Notes under the pieces: model-generated | What the model saw: the letters and a program-made list of their open reading frames with translations, nothing else | What the model was told of the DNA's origin: nothing | Database searches by the model: none | Shown: piece after piece, positions 25,756 to 33,446 of the stretch | How the letters are laid out: every line of letters starts with the position of its first letter | Position numbering within the stretch: position 1 is the stretch's first letter | Source of the DNA: Klenkia sesuvii | GTDB lineage: Bacteria; Actinomycetota; Actinomycetes; Mycobacteriales; Geodermatophilaceae | Assembly: GCF_037083825.1 (NCBI RefSeq) | Contig: NZ_JBAPLU010000007.1 | Coordinates: 62,001-126,000, forward strand | Direction: 5' to 3' | DNA length: 64,000 nt | Program-made: the position numbers and the translations under genes

Positions 25756-26855
25756 GGTCCGCACCGCTGGACGCGCCGCCCCGGCCCGACCTGGACTGGC
25801 TGCTGCACCGCACCCGGCGGACGCCGGCGAGCGCCGCCCCGACCCCGAGGGGCGGCGCAGCGGGGTCGTCCGCGCCGCTGGCCGACTTCCTCGCCGGCCG
25901 CACCACGCGCCGCCGCCCGGACGCCGCCCCGGCCGCGCCGACCCCGCCCCCGGCCCCGGCCGCGGCCCCCTCCCCGGCGGCGGTCGACGACCTGGACCTC
26001 TCCGGCGACGACCTCGACCTGTCCGCGCCGGCGGCCCCGCCGTCCTCGGGCGACCTCGACCTGTCCGCACCGACCTCGAGGCCGACCCCGCCGGCCGGCC
26101 CGCCGCCGTCGGGCGACCTCGACCTGTTCCCGGAACCGGCCGCCGCACCGGGCCCCGCGCAGCCGCAGCCGTCCGCCGGGTCCGACCTCGACCTGTTCCC
26201 GGAACCGGCCGCCGCACCGGGCCCCGCGCAGCCGCAGCCGCCGACCCCGGCCCAGCCACCGCGGCCGGCACCGGTCGTGCGCACCGTGCCCCGGGTCGCG
26301 CCGGGCGGGCGGGTGATCCTGACCCCGCGCGAGCCCGTCGTGGTCCTCGACCGGCTGCAGTCCGGCATCGGGGCGCTCACCGTGACCGCGGTGTGCTCAC
26401 CCGCCGTCGGCGACCTCGTGCTGGGGGTCGTCTACCAGCTCGCTGACGGGTTCTCCGGCGTCGTCAGCCGCCCGCTCGGCATCCCCACCGCGCCGCCGCG
26501 GACCCGGCGCCCCGTGCTGGAAGCCGCCCGCGGGGAGTTCGAGCAGGTCGGCGTCGACCTGCGCCAGGTCCGGTCGCTGCGCCGGTTCGTCGTCTGGGCG
26601 ACGTCGGCGTCGGAGAGCGAGCTCGCGTGGGGCGGCACCCTGCGGGTGGCCACCCACGGCGGGTCCCGGGTCGAGATCCCGCTCGACGTCGGTCGGCACG
26701 CCGGCCCGCTGGTCATCGCCTCGGTGCACGTGCTCGAGGGCGAGCTCGTCGTGCGCGCCGAGCTCGACCCGGTGCGCGGCGTGGCCCGCGACGTCGCCCG
26801 CGCCCACGGCTACGGCGCCATCACCTGGGCCGACGCCCGCACCCCGGTCCTGTGA
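25752..26855 (+). CDS. DLDL-repeat linker fused to a degenerate TerA-like domain
   Basis: 367 residues. The N-terminus (about 1-45) has the pattern DWLLHRTRRTP and PLADFLAGR. Residues 75-160 are a Pro/Ala linker carrying five DLDL motifs (DDLDLSG, DDLDLSA, GDLDLSA, GDLDLFPEP, SDLDLFPEP). From about 178 the C-terminus aligns with the TerA-type gene at 22039: VILTPREPVVVLDR, GDLVLGVVYQLADGFSGVV, then LRRFVVWATSASE, although the metal strand is reduced to GDLVLG. Translation is coupled to the genes on both sides by GTGA. Probably a scaffold joining several Ter proteins; that role is inference. Confidence 0.7.
   Translation: MRSAPLDAPPRPDLDWLLHRTRRTPASAAPTPRGGAAGSSAPLADFLAGRTTRRRPDAAPAAPTPPPAPAAAPSPAAVDDLDLSGDDLDLSAPAAPPSSGDLDLSAPTSRPTPPAGPPPSGDLDLFPEPAAAPGPAQPQPSAGSDLDLFPEPAAAPGPAQPQPPTPAQPPRPAPVVRTVPRVAPGGRVILTPREPVVVLDRLQSGIGALTVTAVCSPAVGDLVLGVVYQLADGFSGVVSRPLGIPTAPPRTRRPVLEAARGEFEQVGVDLRQVRSLRRFVVWATSASESELAWGGTLRVATHGGSRVEIPLDVGRHAGPLVIASVHVLEGELVVRAELDPVRGVARDVARAHGYGAITWADARTPVL
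26115..26240 (+). repeat. exact 57-bp direct repeat within the DLDL linker
   Basis: Positions 26115-26171 and 26184-26240 are identical, giving a 69-bp period with a 12-bp spacer. Each copy encodes DLDLFPEPAAAPGPAQPQP. Perfect identity at silent positions points to a recent in-frame duplication or gene-conversion event. Confidence 0.9.
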
Positions 26856-28045
26856 CGGCCCCGGCCGTCCGGCCCACCGCGCTGCGGCACTTCGCGCACG
26901 TGGCCGACGACGAGGTGCAGCGGCTGTTCCAGCACCCCCCGCAACCGGTCACGCGCGAGGACGACACCGACGTGGTCGCCCTCGCGCTCGGGGCCACCCT
27001 CTACCTGCCGGCGCACCGTCCGGCCCTGGCCGGCGACGTCGTGCGCCAGCGGGCGGCCGGCGTGGCCAGCGTGGTGCTGTGCCTGGAGGACGCCGTCCCC
27101 GACGACCAGCTGGCCGCGGCCGAGGCCAACCTGGTGCACCACCTGCGCACCCTCGCCGCCGGCACGCCGGACCTGCCGCTGGTCTTCGTGCGCGTCCGCC
27201 ACCCCGACCAGGTCGGCCAGCTCGTGGAGGCGCTGGGGGAGGCCGCCGACGTCCTCACCGGGTTCGTGCTGCCCAAGTTCACCGGTCGCACCGGGCCGGC
27301 GTTCCTGGACGCCGTGCGGCGGTCCTCGGCCCGCCTGGGCCGCGTGCTGCGGGTCATGCCGGTCGTCGAGTCACCCGAGGTGGCCCACACCGAGACCCGG
27401 ACCGCGGCGCTCACCGGGATCGCCGACCTGGTGGCGGCGCACCGGGACGAGGTGCTCGCCGTCCGCATCGGGGCCACCGACCTGTCGGCCGCCTTCGGGC
27501 TGCGCCGCCGCCGCGAGGTGACGGTCTACGACGTGCGGGTCGTCGCCGACGTCATCGCCGACGTGGTCAACGTGCTCGGCCGGGCCGACGGCACGGGATC
27601 GGTCATCACCGGGCCGGTGTGGGAGTACTTCCGCGGCAACCCCGACCGGGTGTTCAAGCCGCAGCTGCGGGAGACGCCGTTCCGGGTGCACGACGAGCGG
27701 CCGCTGCGGTCGGAGCTGATCGCGCACGACCTCGACGGGTTGATCCGGGAGGTGGTGCTCGACCAGGCCAACGGGCTGGCCGGCAAGACCGTCATCCACC
27801 CGTCCCACGTCCCCGCCGTGCACGCCCTGTCGGTGGTCACCCACGAGGAGCACGCCGACGCCCTCGACGTCCTCGGGGCCGGTGCCGGCGGCGGCGCCAG
27901 CGCCTCCTCCTACCGCAACAAGATGAACGAGTCCAAGCCGCACCGGGCCTGGGCGCAGCGCCTCCTGCAGCGCGCGCACGTGTTCGGCGTCGCCCGACCC
28001 ACCACGTCGTTCGTCGACCTCCTCGGTGCGGTGACCCCCCGGTGA
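26852..28045 (+). CDS. HpcH/HpaI/CitE-like aldolase or lyase of the Ter biosynthetic module
   Basis: A 397-residue TIM-barrel lyase-like protein with CitE-type features: VVLCLEDAVPD (acidic metal ligand after the third strand), LPKFTGRTGPAFL, VLRVMPVVESPEVA, VRIGATDLSAAFGLRR and GKTVIHPSHVPAV. In Ter operons this enzyme is predicted, with PRTases and a HAD phosphatase, to build a nucleoside-like metabolite (Anantharaman, Iyer and Aravind). No substrate has been shown. GTG 26852 overlaps the previous stop and GTG 28042 of the next gene overlaps its own stop. Confidence 0.85.
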   Translation: MTAPAVRPTALRHFAHVADDEVQRLFQHPPQPVTREDDTDVVALALGATLYLPAHRPALAGDVVRQRAAGVASVVLCLEDAVPDDQLAAAEANLVHHLRTLAAGTPDLPLVFVRVRHPDQVGQLVEALGEAADVLTGFVLPKFTGRTGPAFLDAVRRSSARLGRVLRVMPVVESPEVAHTETRTAALTGIADLVAAHRDEVLAVRIGATDLSAAFGLRRRREVTVYDVRVVADVIADVVNVLGRADGTGSVITGPVWEYFRGNPDRVFKPQLRETPFRVHDERPLRSELIAHDLDGLIREVVLDQANGLAGKTVIHPSHVPAVHALSVVTHEEHADALDVLGAGAGGGASASSYRNKMNESKPHRAWAQRLLQRAHVFGVARPTTSFVDLLGAVTPR

Positions 28046-30576
28046 CGACCCCGGTGACGCCCCCCGTGACGCCCCCGGTGAGCACGGCGCGGTGGACCGG
28101 TGACTGGGTGGCCGGCCGGCTCGACGTCCACCTGCGGACGACGGCGGCCGCCGGCGGACTGCTGGTGCGCGACCTGGTGGGGCTGGCCGTGCGGGTCAAC
28201 CCGCGGCGGGTGCACCTGCTGGTGAGCACGGTCCTCGGCAAGCACGTGCCGGTCGACCCCGACGTCGTGCGCGCGGCCGGCGCGCTGCTGGGCCGGCTGG
28301 TGGCCGACCGGTTGACCGGGGTCGACTCCGGCGTCGCGGAGCCCGGCGGGGACCTGCTGGCCCGGGCGCTGCGGGACGGCGACGCCGGTGCGGCCGACCG
28401 CCTCGTCGAGCTGGCCGGCACCGCGCCGGCCCCGGTGCCGGACGTGCTCGTGCTCGGGTACGCCGAGACGGCCACCGGGCTGGGCCACCTGGTCGGCGAC
28501 GCGCTGGGTGCCGACGTGCTGCACTCGACCCGCCGGCCGGTGGGCATCGCACCGGCCGGCGGGTTCGAGGAGTCGCACTCCCACGCCACCGGTCACCTGC
28601 TGCTGCCCGACGACCCGGCCCTGCTGGCGGGCGACCGACCGGTCGTGCTGGTCGACGACGAGCTGTCCACCGGTGCCACCGTCATGGACACCATCCGGGG
28701 TCTGCAGGAGGTCGCGCCCCGGCGCCGGTGGCTGGTGGCCGGCCTGGTCGACCTCCGCACCGACGACGCCCGGGCCGACCTGGCCCGCTTCGCCGCCGAG
28801 CAGGGCATCGAGGTCGACGTCGTGGTGCTGGCCACCGGCCGGGTCGAGCTGCCGCCCGACGTCCTGGCCCGCGGCGCCGCGCTGCTGGCCGCCCACCCGC
28901 ATCCGGGGCCACCCGAACCGGGTCCGGCCACCGGCCCGGTCCGCGAGGTGGCCGCCGAGACCACCCCGGGCTTCCGCGACGGCGGCCGGCACGGGTTCAC
29001 CGCTGCGCACCGGTCGGCCATGGATGCGGCGCTGCCGCGGCTGGCCGAGCAGGTGCACGACGCACTCGGGCCCGCACCGGGCCGGGTGGTGCTGCTGGGC
29101 ACCGAGGAGCTGATGCACCTGCCGGTCCGGCTGGCCGCCGAGCTGAGCGGGCGCGGCGTCGACGTGCTGGTCTCCAGCACCACCCGCTCGCCCGTGCTGC
29201 CGGTCGAGGACCCCGGGTACGCGGTGCGCACCGCTCTGCGGTTCGCCAGCCACGACCGACCGGCCGACGGCCCGGGGCCGCGGTACGCCTACAACGTCGC
29301 CGCGCCGCCGGGCGGCCGCCCGTTCGACGCCGCGGTCCTCGTCGTCGACGACGCCAGCCGGGCCTGGGACGACGGCCCCACCGCGCTGCCCCGGGTGCTG
29401 GCCGGGGCGGTCGCCGGCCCGGTGGTGGTGCTCACGGTCCCCAGCCACCGGCCCACCCCCGACCCGCTGCGCGGTCCCGCGTTCGGCTCCTACGCCCCCG
29501 ACGAGGTCGGCTGGCTGCTCACCGACCTCAGCGACGTGCCGCTGGAGGCACCGGTGGAGCACCGCGAGGCGGCGATCCAGTCGGGTCGGGCGCACTACAG
29601 CGAGTCGCTGCCGGTGGAGTACCAGCCGGGAGCGGCGTACCTGGAGCTGTTCGAGCAGGGCCTGGCCGCCTCGGCCCGGCGGCTGGCCGTCGCCGTCGGC
29701 GTCCTCACCGAGCTGGTGCTGGCCCGCCGGCCGGACCCGCCGGTGCTGGTGTCCCTGGCCCGGGCGGGTACCCCGATCGGCGTGCTCGTGCGGCGGTGGG
29801 CGGGCCGGCACGGGCTGGACCTCCCGCACCTGGCGGTGTCCATCGTGCGCGGGCGCGGCCTGGACCCCCGGGCCCTGGACCACCTGGCCGCCCACCACGA
29901 CCCGGCCGACGTCGTGTTCGTCGACGGCTGGACCGGCAAGGGCGCCATCACCCGCGAGCTGCAGGCGGCGGTGCGGGCGGCGGAGGCGGCCCAGCCGCGC
30001 GGCTTCGTCCCCGACCTCGCCGTCGTCGCCGACCCCGGCGGCTGCACCGACCTCTTCGGCACGCGCGAGGACTTCCTGATCCCGTCGGCCTGCCTGAACT
30101 CGACGGTCTCCGGTCTCGTGTCGCGCACGGTGCTGCGGGCCGACCTGGTGCCGATCGGCGGCTACCACGGGGCGAAGTTCTACCGCGAGCTCGCCGACCA
30201 GGACGTCTCCGGCCGCTTCCTCGACACCGTCTCGGCCTGCTTCGACGACGTCGCCGACGAGGTGGCCGACGAGGTCGCGCGGCAGTCGGCCGCCCCGGTC
30301 GACCGGGCACCCACCTGGGCCGGGTGGCGGGCAGTCGAGGAGATCGGTCGGGAGGCAGGCATCGCCGACCTGAACCTGGTCAAGCCCGGCGTCGGCGAGA
30401 CCACGCGGGTGCTGCTGCGCCGGGTCCCCTGGAAGGTGCTGGTGCGGCCCGACCGCGTCGCCGACCTGGGTCACGTGCTGCACCTGGCCGCGGACCGGGG
30501 CGTCCCGGTCGAGGAGCGGCCGGGCATGCCGTTCTCCTGCACCGGGCTCATCCGGCCGGGCCGGGGCGACGCGTGA
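28042..30576 (+). CDS. double phosphoribosyltransferase fusion: PRTase_2-TRSP-PRTase_3(StiP)-PELOTA
   Basis: 844 residues that combine what are usually two Ter-operon proteins. Residues 30-270 are an orotate-PRTase-like domain with PRPP loop VLVDDELSTGATV (202-214). Residues 310-470 are the TRSP domain, named for the motif seen at 381-384 (SSTTRSPVLP). Residues 505-740 match PRTase_3, often annotated cysteine protease StiP: SGRAHYSESLPVEYQPG, LVSLARAGTPIGVL, FVDGWTGKGAI (627-636), VVADPGGCTDLFGTREDFLIPS. Residues 755-840 resemble an L7Ae/PELOTA RNA-binding domain (LLRRVPWKVLVRP). Starts and ends with GTGA overlaps. The product is predicted, not known. Confidence 0.82.
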   Translation: MTTPVTPPVTPPVSTARWTGDWVAGRLDVHLRTTAAAGGLLVRDLVGLAVRVNPRRVHLLVSTVLGKHVPVDPDVVRAAGALLGRLVADRLTGVDSGVAEPGGDLLARALRDGDAGAADRLVELAGTAPAPVPDVLVLGYAETATGLGHLVGDALGADVLHSTRRPVGIAPAGGFEESHSHATGHLLLPDDPALLAGDRPVVLVDDELSTGATVMDTIRGLQEVAPRRRWLVAGLVDLRTDDARADLARFAAEQGIEVDVVVLATGRVELPPDVLARGAALLAAHPHPGPPEPGPATGPVREVAAETTPGFRDGGRHGFTAAHRSAMDAALPRLAEQVHDALGPAPGRVVLLGTEELMHLPVRLAAELSGRGVDVLVSSTTRSPVLPVEDPGYAVRTALRFASHDRPADGPGPRYAYNVAAPPGGRPFDAAVLVVDDASRAWDDGPTALPRVLAGAVAGPVVVLTVPSHRPTPDPLRGPAFGSYAPDEVGWLLTDLSDVPLEAPVEHREAAIQSGRAHYSESLPVEYQPGAAYLELFEQGLAASARRLAVAVGVLTELVLARRPDPPVLVSLARAGTPIGVLVRRWAGRHGLDLPHLAVSIVRGRGLDPRALDHLAAHHDPADVVFVDGWTGKGAITRELQAAVRAAEAAQPRGFVPDLAVVADPGGCTDLFGTREDFLIPSACLNSTVSGLVSRTVLRADLVPIGGYHGAKFYRELADQDVSGRFLDTVSACFDDVADEVADEVARQSAAPVDRAPTWAGWRAVEEIGREAGIADLNLVKPGVGETTRVLLRRVPWKVLVRPDRVADLGHVLHLAADRGVPVEERPGMPFSCTGLIRPGRGDA

Positions 30577-31418
30577 GCGGCGTCCTGGTCGCCACCGACC
30601 TGGACCGCACGCTCATCTACTCCCTGGCCGCGGCGGGTGCGCCGCGGCCGGGGGAACGGCCCTGGGTGGTGGTCGAGCGGCTCGAGGGCCGGGCGGTCTC
30701 CCACGTCACCGAGCTGGCCGCCGCGCGGTACGCGGCGCTGGCCCGACGGCACTGCGTCGTCCCGGTCACCACCCGCACCCCGGCCCAGCTGGCCCGGGTG
30801 CAGCTGCCCGGACCGCCCGCGCGCTGGGCCGTGGCCGCCAACGGCGGAGTGGTGCTGGTCGACGGCGGACCCGACCCGAGCTGGACGGCGCGGGTGCGCG
30901 AGGCGCTGGGCGGGGTGGCCGGCCTCGAGGAGGCCGCAGCCGAGCTGGCCCGGGCCTGCACCGACGCCCCCGACGCCCGCCGCCACGAGGTGCCGGGCCT
31001 GTTCTGCTACGCCGTGGTGGACCGGCCGGCCCTCCCGGAGCACCGGCTCGCGCAGCTGCGGGCCTGGGCGTCCGGGGCCGGCTGGGGGGTGTCGCTGCAG
31101 GGCCGCAAGCTCTACGTGGTGCCCTCGTTGCTGACGAAGTCCGCGGCGGTCGCCGAGGTGGCCGGCCGGGCCGGCGCGGAGGTGGTGCTCGCCGCGGGGG
31201 ACTCGCTGCTGGACACCGACCTGCTCGAGCGCGCCACCCTGGCGGTGCGCCCCGGGCACGGCGAGCTGGCCGACGCGGGCTGGACGCGGCCGCACGTCAC
31301 CGCGCTCACCACCCGGGGCATCGCCGCGGGGGAGGAGATCCTGGCCTGGTTCGCCGACCGGGCCGCGGCCGGCGTCGCGGGTGCGCCCGGCACGGGGGTC
31401 GCGCCCGGGGCAGGATGA
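30573..31418 (+). CDS. HAD-superfamily phosphatase of the Ter biosynthetic module
   Basis: 281 residues with HAD motifs: nucleophile and acid Asp in VATDLDRTLIYS (motif I), Thr in VVPVTTRTPAQL (motif II), Lys in SLLTKSAAVAEVA (motif III) and LAAGDSLLDTDLL (motif IV). The cap between motifs I and III is of the Cof/sucrose-phosphatase type. It would dephosphorylate the product of the preceding PRTases. It overlaps the PRTase fusion by GTGA and the OsmC gene by ATGA. The C-terminal ~20 residues are a low-complexity Ala/Gly/Pro tail. Confidence 0.88.
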   Translation: MSGVLVATDLDRTLIYSLAAAGAPRPGERPWVVVERLEGRAVSHVTELAAARYAALARRHCVVPVTTRTPAQLARVQLPGPPARWAVAANGGVVLVDGGPDPSWTARVREALGGVAGLEEAAAELARACTDAPDARRHEVPGLFCYAVVDRPALPEHRLAQLRAWASGAGWGVSLQGRKLYVVPSLLTKSAAVAEVAGRAGAEVVLAAGDSLLDTDLLERATLAVRPGHGELADAGWTRPHVTALTTRGIAAGEEILAWFADRAAAGVAGAPGTGVAPGAG

Positions 31419-31927
31419 CGGTCATGGACGCTGCCGCCCTGCGCGAGATGCAGGCCCCCATCAAGCAGAAGTACAAGGACGACCCGTCGGCGGCGCTGGC
31501 CCGGCTGCACGCCGAGGGCGACTTCCGCGACGAGGGCATCACCGCCACGGTCGAGACCTGGTCGGGCCCCCAGCGCGCCGGGTTCCACGAGACCACCGGC
31601 GGCGACGGCTCCGACGCCTGCTCCGGGGACATGCTGCTGCAGGCGCTGCTCGGCTGCTCCGGGGTGACGCTGCGCAGCGTGGCCACCGCGATGTCGCTCG
31701 ACATCCGCAGCGCGAGGCTCACCGCCCGCGGCGACATGGACGCCCGCGGCACGCTCGGGGTCTCCCGCGACGTGCCGGTGGGGATGACCGGCATCGAGGT
31801 GGTCGCCGAGCTCGACACCGACGCCGACGACGCGCAGCTGGCGACGCTGGCCAAGCTGACCGAGCGGTACTGCGTGGTGGCCCAGACGCTCAAGGAGCCC
31901 CCGACCTTCACCGTCCGGCGCGCCTGA
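31415..31927 (+). CDS. OsmC-family protein
   Basis: 170 residues of the OsmC/Ohr fold: an N-terminal strand region (GITATVETWSGPQRAGFHETTGG), the central helix with two Cys (SDACSGDMLLQALLGCSGVTL) and the second reactive helix (LTERYCVVAQTLKEPPTF). Members reduce organic hydroperoxides with a Cys pair; spacing here fits OsmC-like rather than Ohr proteins. ATG 31415 overlaps the HAD stop by ATGA; ATG 31424 is an alternative start. Being the last gene of the Ter run suggests an oxidative-stress role in the same response. Confidence 0.85.
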   Translation: MTVMDAAALREMQAPIKQKYKDDPSAALARLHAEGDFRDEGITATVETWSGPQRAGFHETTGGDGSDACSGDMLLQALLGCSGVTLRSVATAMSLDIRSARLTARGDMDARGTLGVSRDVPVGMTGIEVVAELDTDADDAQLATLAKLTERYCVVAQTLKEPPTFTVRRA

Positions 31928-31934
31928 CCCGCGG

Positions 31935-31980
31935 ACGACGAACGCCCCGCACCTCGAGCCGAGGGCGGGGCGTTCGTCGT
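31935..31980. terminator. strong hairpin terminator closing the Ter operon
   Basis: A perfect 16-bp stem (ACGACGAACGCCCCGC at 31935-31950 with GCGGGGCGTTCGTCGT at 31965-31980) encloses a 14-nt loop. It lies 8 nt after the OsmC stop and faces the convergent small gene, so it can stop both transcripts. Confidence 0.9.
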
Positions 31981-31987
31981 GGTGGGG

Positions 31988-32260
31988 CTAGTCGAGCGCG
32001 AGCTCGGCGCAGACCACGCACGCCGGCGTGCGGCGCTCGTCGGGCCAGACGGCCGCGCCCTCGACGCGGGCGACCTCGCGCCCGCACAGCGAGAAGACGA
32101 CCTCGGTGGCGCCGGGTTCGCATGCGTGCCACGGACCGCTGGAGTCAACGATCGGCGTCCCGCTGACGCCGTTCCACAGCACCTGCACGGCTGCCTGGCC
32201 GCAGACGAAGGTCTCCTCGCTGAGGACGGAGTGCCGACCGCGGCGCTGTGTCGAAGTCAC
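31988..32260 (-). CDS. small Cys-rich protein of 90 residues
   Basis: A frame from GTG 32260 to just beyond the terminator. Cys positions suggest a metal knuckle: FVCGQ, HACEPG, FSLCGREV and a terminal C-V-V-C (TPACVVCAELALD). The terminal C-x-x-C resembles that of the 85-residue protein at 13242-13499 (TACAECKQL). No catalytic domain is recognised. Confidence 0.6.
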   Translation of the reverse strand: MTSTQRRGRHSVLSEETFVCGQAAVQVLWNGVSGTPIVDSSGPWHACEPGATEVVFSLCGREVARVEGAAVWPDERRTPACVVCAELALD

Positions 32261-32678
32261 GCTCGGACCATGTCAGCTCGACACAGCGTCACCGAGCCGA
32301 CAGACCGGACGCTGGGTAACGACACAATCACGGTGAGCTGTTCTGGCCCAGGGTCCCCTCCCGCCCCACCGACTGGACGAAGCGGCCGCGATCGTCCAGC
32401 GACATCTGCCTGTGGTGGTCGGGTCCGCCGATGAGGACATGGCGAGACCTGCCTCGGGCTGGTGCGGCTGTGGGGAACACGCTGCTCGTCCCACGAACCC
32501 CATCCGTCACTTCTGGCACACCTGCACCCGCGATTCGGACCCGCAGTAGCGCTGGGGCGTGGTAATCGGGCAGACTGTCCCGAGCACCCCGCACCACCCG
32601 TTCGAGCTACCGCACTGCCATCGCGAGTCAGGTCCGTTGGGGAAGACGAGACCCGTCTTGATCCGATGGAGGTGCACT
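32261..32678. other. 418-bp divergent intergenic region, no convincing gene
   Basis: Short frames on both strands have irregular codon use and no ribosome site. It holds an 8-bp stem (CTGGACGA 32373-32380 with TCGTCCAG 32392-32399) whose loop contains GCGGCCGC, and a small stem AAGACG/CGTCTT (32643-32659) 11 nt before the ribosome site of the DUF3145 gene. It probably holds the two divergent promoters; no operator was recognised. Confidence 0.5.
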
Positions 32679-33179
32679 GTGCAACGACGGTCTACGCAGG
32701 GTGTTGTCTTCGTGCACGCGTGCCCGAAGGCGCTCTGCCAGCACGTCGACTGGGCCCTCGAGCGGGTCATCGGCGCGCCGGTGAGCTTGTCCTGGGCTGA
32801 ACAGCCCGCGCAGCACGGGGCCTACCGTGCCGAGGTCGCCTGGACCGGTGCCACCGGGACCGGTGCGAAGCTCGTCGCCGCACTCAAGGCGTGGCCGATG
32901 CTGCGCTTCGAGGTCACCGAGGAGCCCAGCCAGGGCAACGACGGCGAACGCATGGCGTACGTGCCCGGCCAGGGGGTCTTCCGCGCCCCCATGTCGGCCA
33001 ACGGCGACCTCATGGTCACCGAGCAGCAGCTGCGCCACCTGGCGGCCACCGCGGGCTCGGGCGAGGCCTTCCGGCACGGGCTGGACGAGCTGCTCGGCGC
33101 CGCCTGGGACGACGACCTCGAGGTCTACCGCCACGCCGGCGACGGCGCTCCCATCAGCTGGCTGCACCAGGTCGTCTGA
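32679..33179 (+). CDS. DUF3145 protein
   Basis: 166 residues matching the actinobacteria-specific DUF3145 family: GVVFVHACPKALCQHVDWALE, PVSLSWAEQPAQHGAYRAEV, LRFEVTEEPSQGNDGERMAY and a C-terminal helix RHGLDELLGAAWDDDLEVYRHAG. GTG 32679 is chosen because GGAGG sits 6 nt upstream; earlier in-frame codons do not look coding. It is often found near fatty-acid synthesis genes in Actinobacteria, and here it converges on accD. Function unknown. Confidence 0.9.
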   Translation: MQRRSTQGVVFVHACPKALCQHVDWALERVIGAPVSLSWAEQPAQHGAYRAEVAWTGATGTGAKLVAALKAWPMLRFEVTEEPSQGNDGERMAYVPGQGVFRAPMSANGDLMVTEQQLRHLAATAGSGEAFRHGLDELLGAAWDDDLEVYRHAGDGAPISWLHQVV

Positions 33180-33257
33180 CGACCTGAGCTGCAGCGCGTC
33201 TGCGACCACGCCGGCCCCCTGACCCCGGACCGACGCCACCGCAGGCCGAACGCATCG

Positions 33258-33289
33258 CGGCCCGGCACCCACGGATGGGTGCCGGGCCG
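33258..33289. terminator. hairpin terminator after the DUF3145 gene
   Basis: CGGCCCGGCACCC (33258-33270) pairs perfectly with GGGTGCCGGGCCG (33277-33289) around the loop ACGGAT. It serves the DUF3145 transcript and possibly the convergent fab operon. Confidence 0.85.
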
Positions 33290-33355
33290 CTGTGCTGCCC
33301 GCCGTCGCCGCCCGCCCGCCCGGCGCCGCCCCGCCCGGCACCGCCCCGCCCCGTC

Positions 33356-33418
33356 CAGGCAAGGGATCCCTTCCCGACCGATTGGGGTGGATTCGTGCAG
33401 GACGGGTTCCCTTGCCTG
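33356..33418. repeat. long imperfect palindrome in a convergent gap
   Basis: CAGGCAAGGGATCCC (33356-33370) pairs with GGGTTCCCTTGCCTG (33404-33418), 14 of 15 bases, around a 33-nt loop. It is the second hairpin in the 267-bp gap between DUF3145 and accD, only 29 nt from the accD stop. Its total length of 63 nt equals that of the hairpins bounding the element at 59919-61077, though the sequence differs. Either a terminator of the fab operon or a solitary palindromic repeat. Confidence 0.6.
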
Positions 33419-33446
33419 CGACGGGGTGGAGGTGGGGTAGCGGGGT

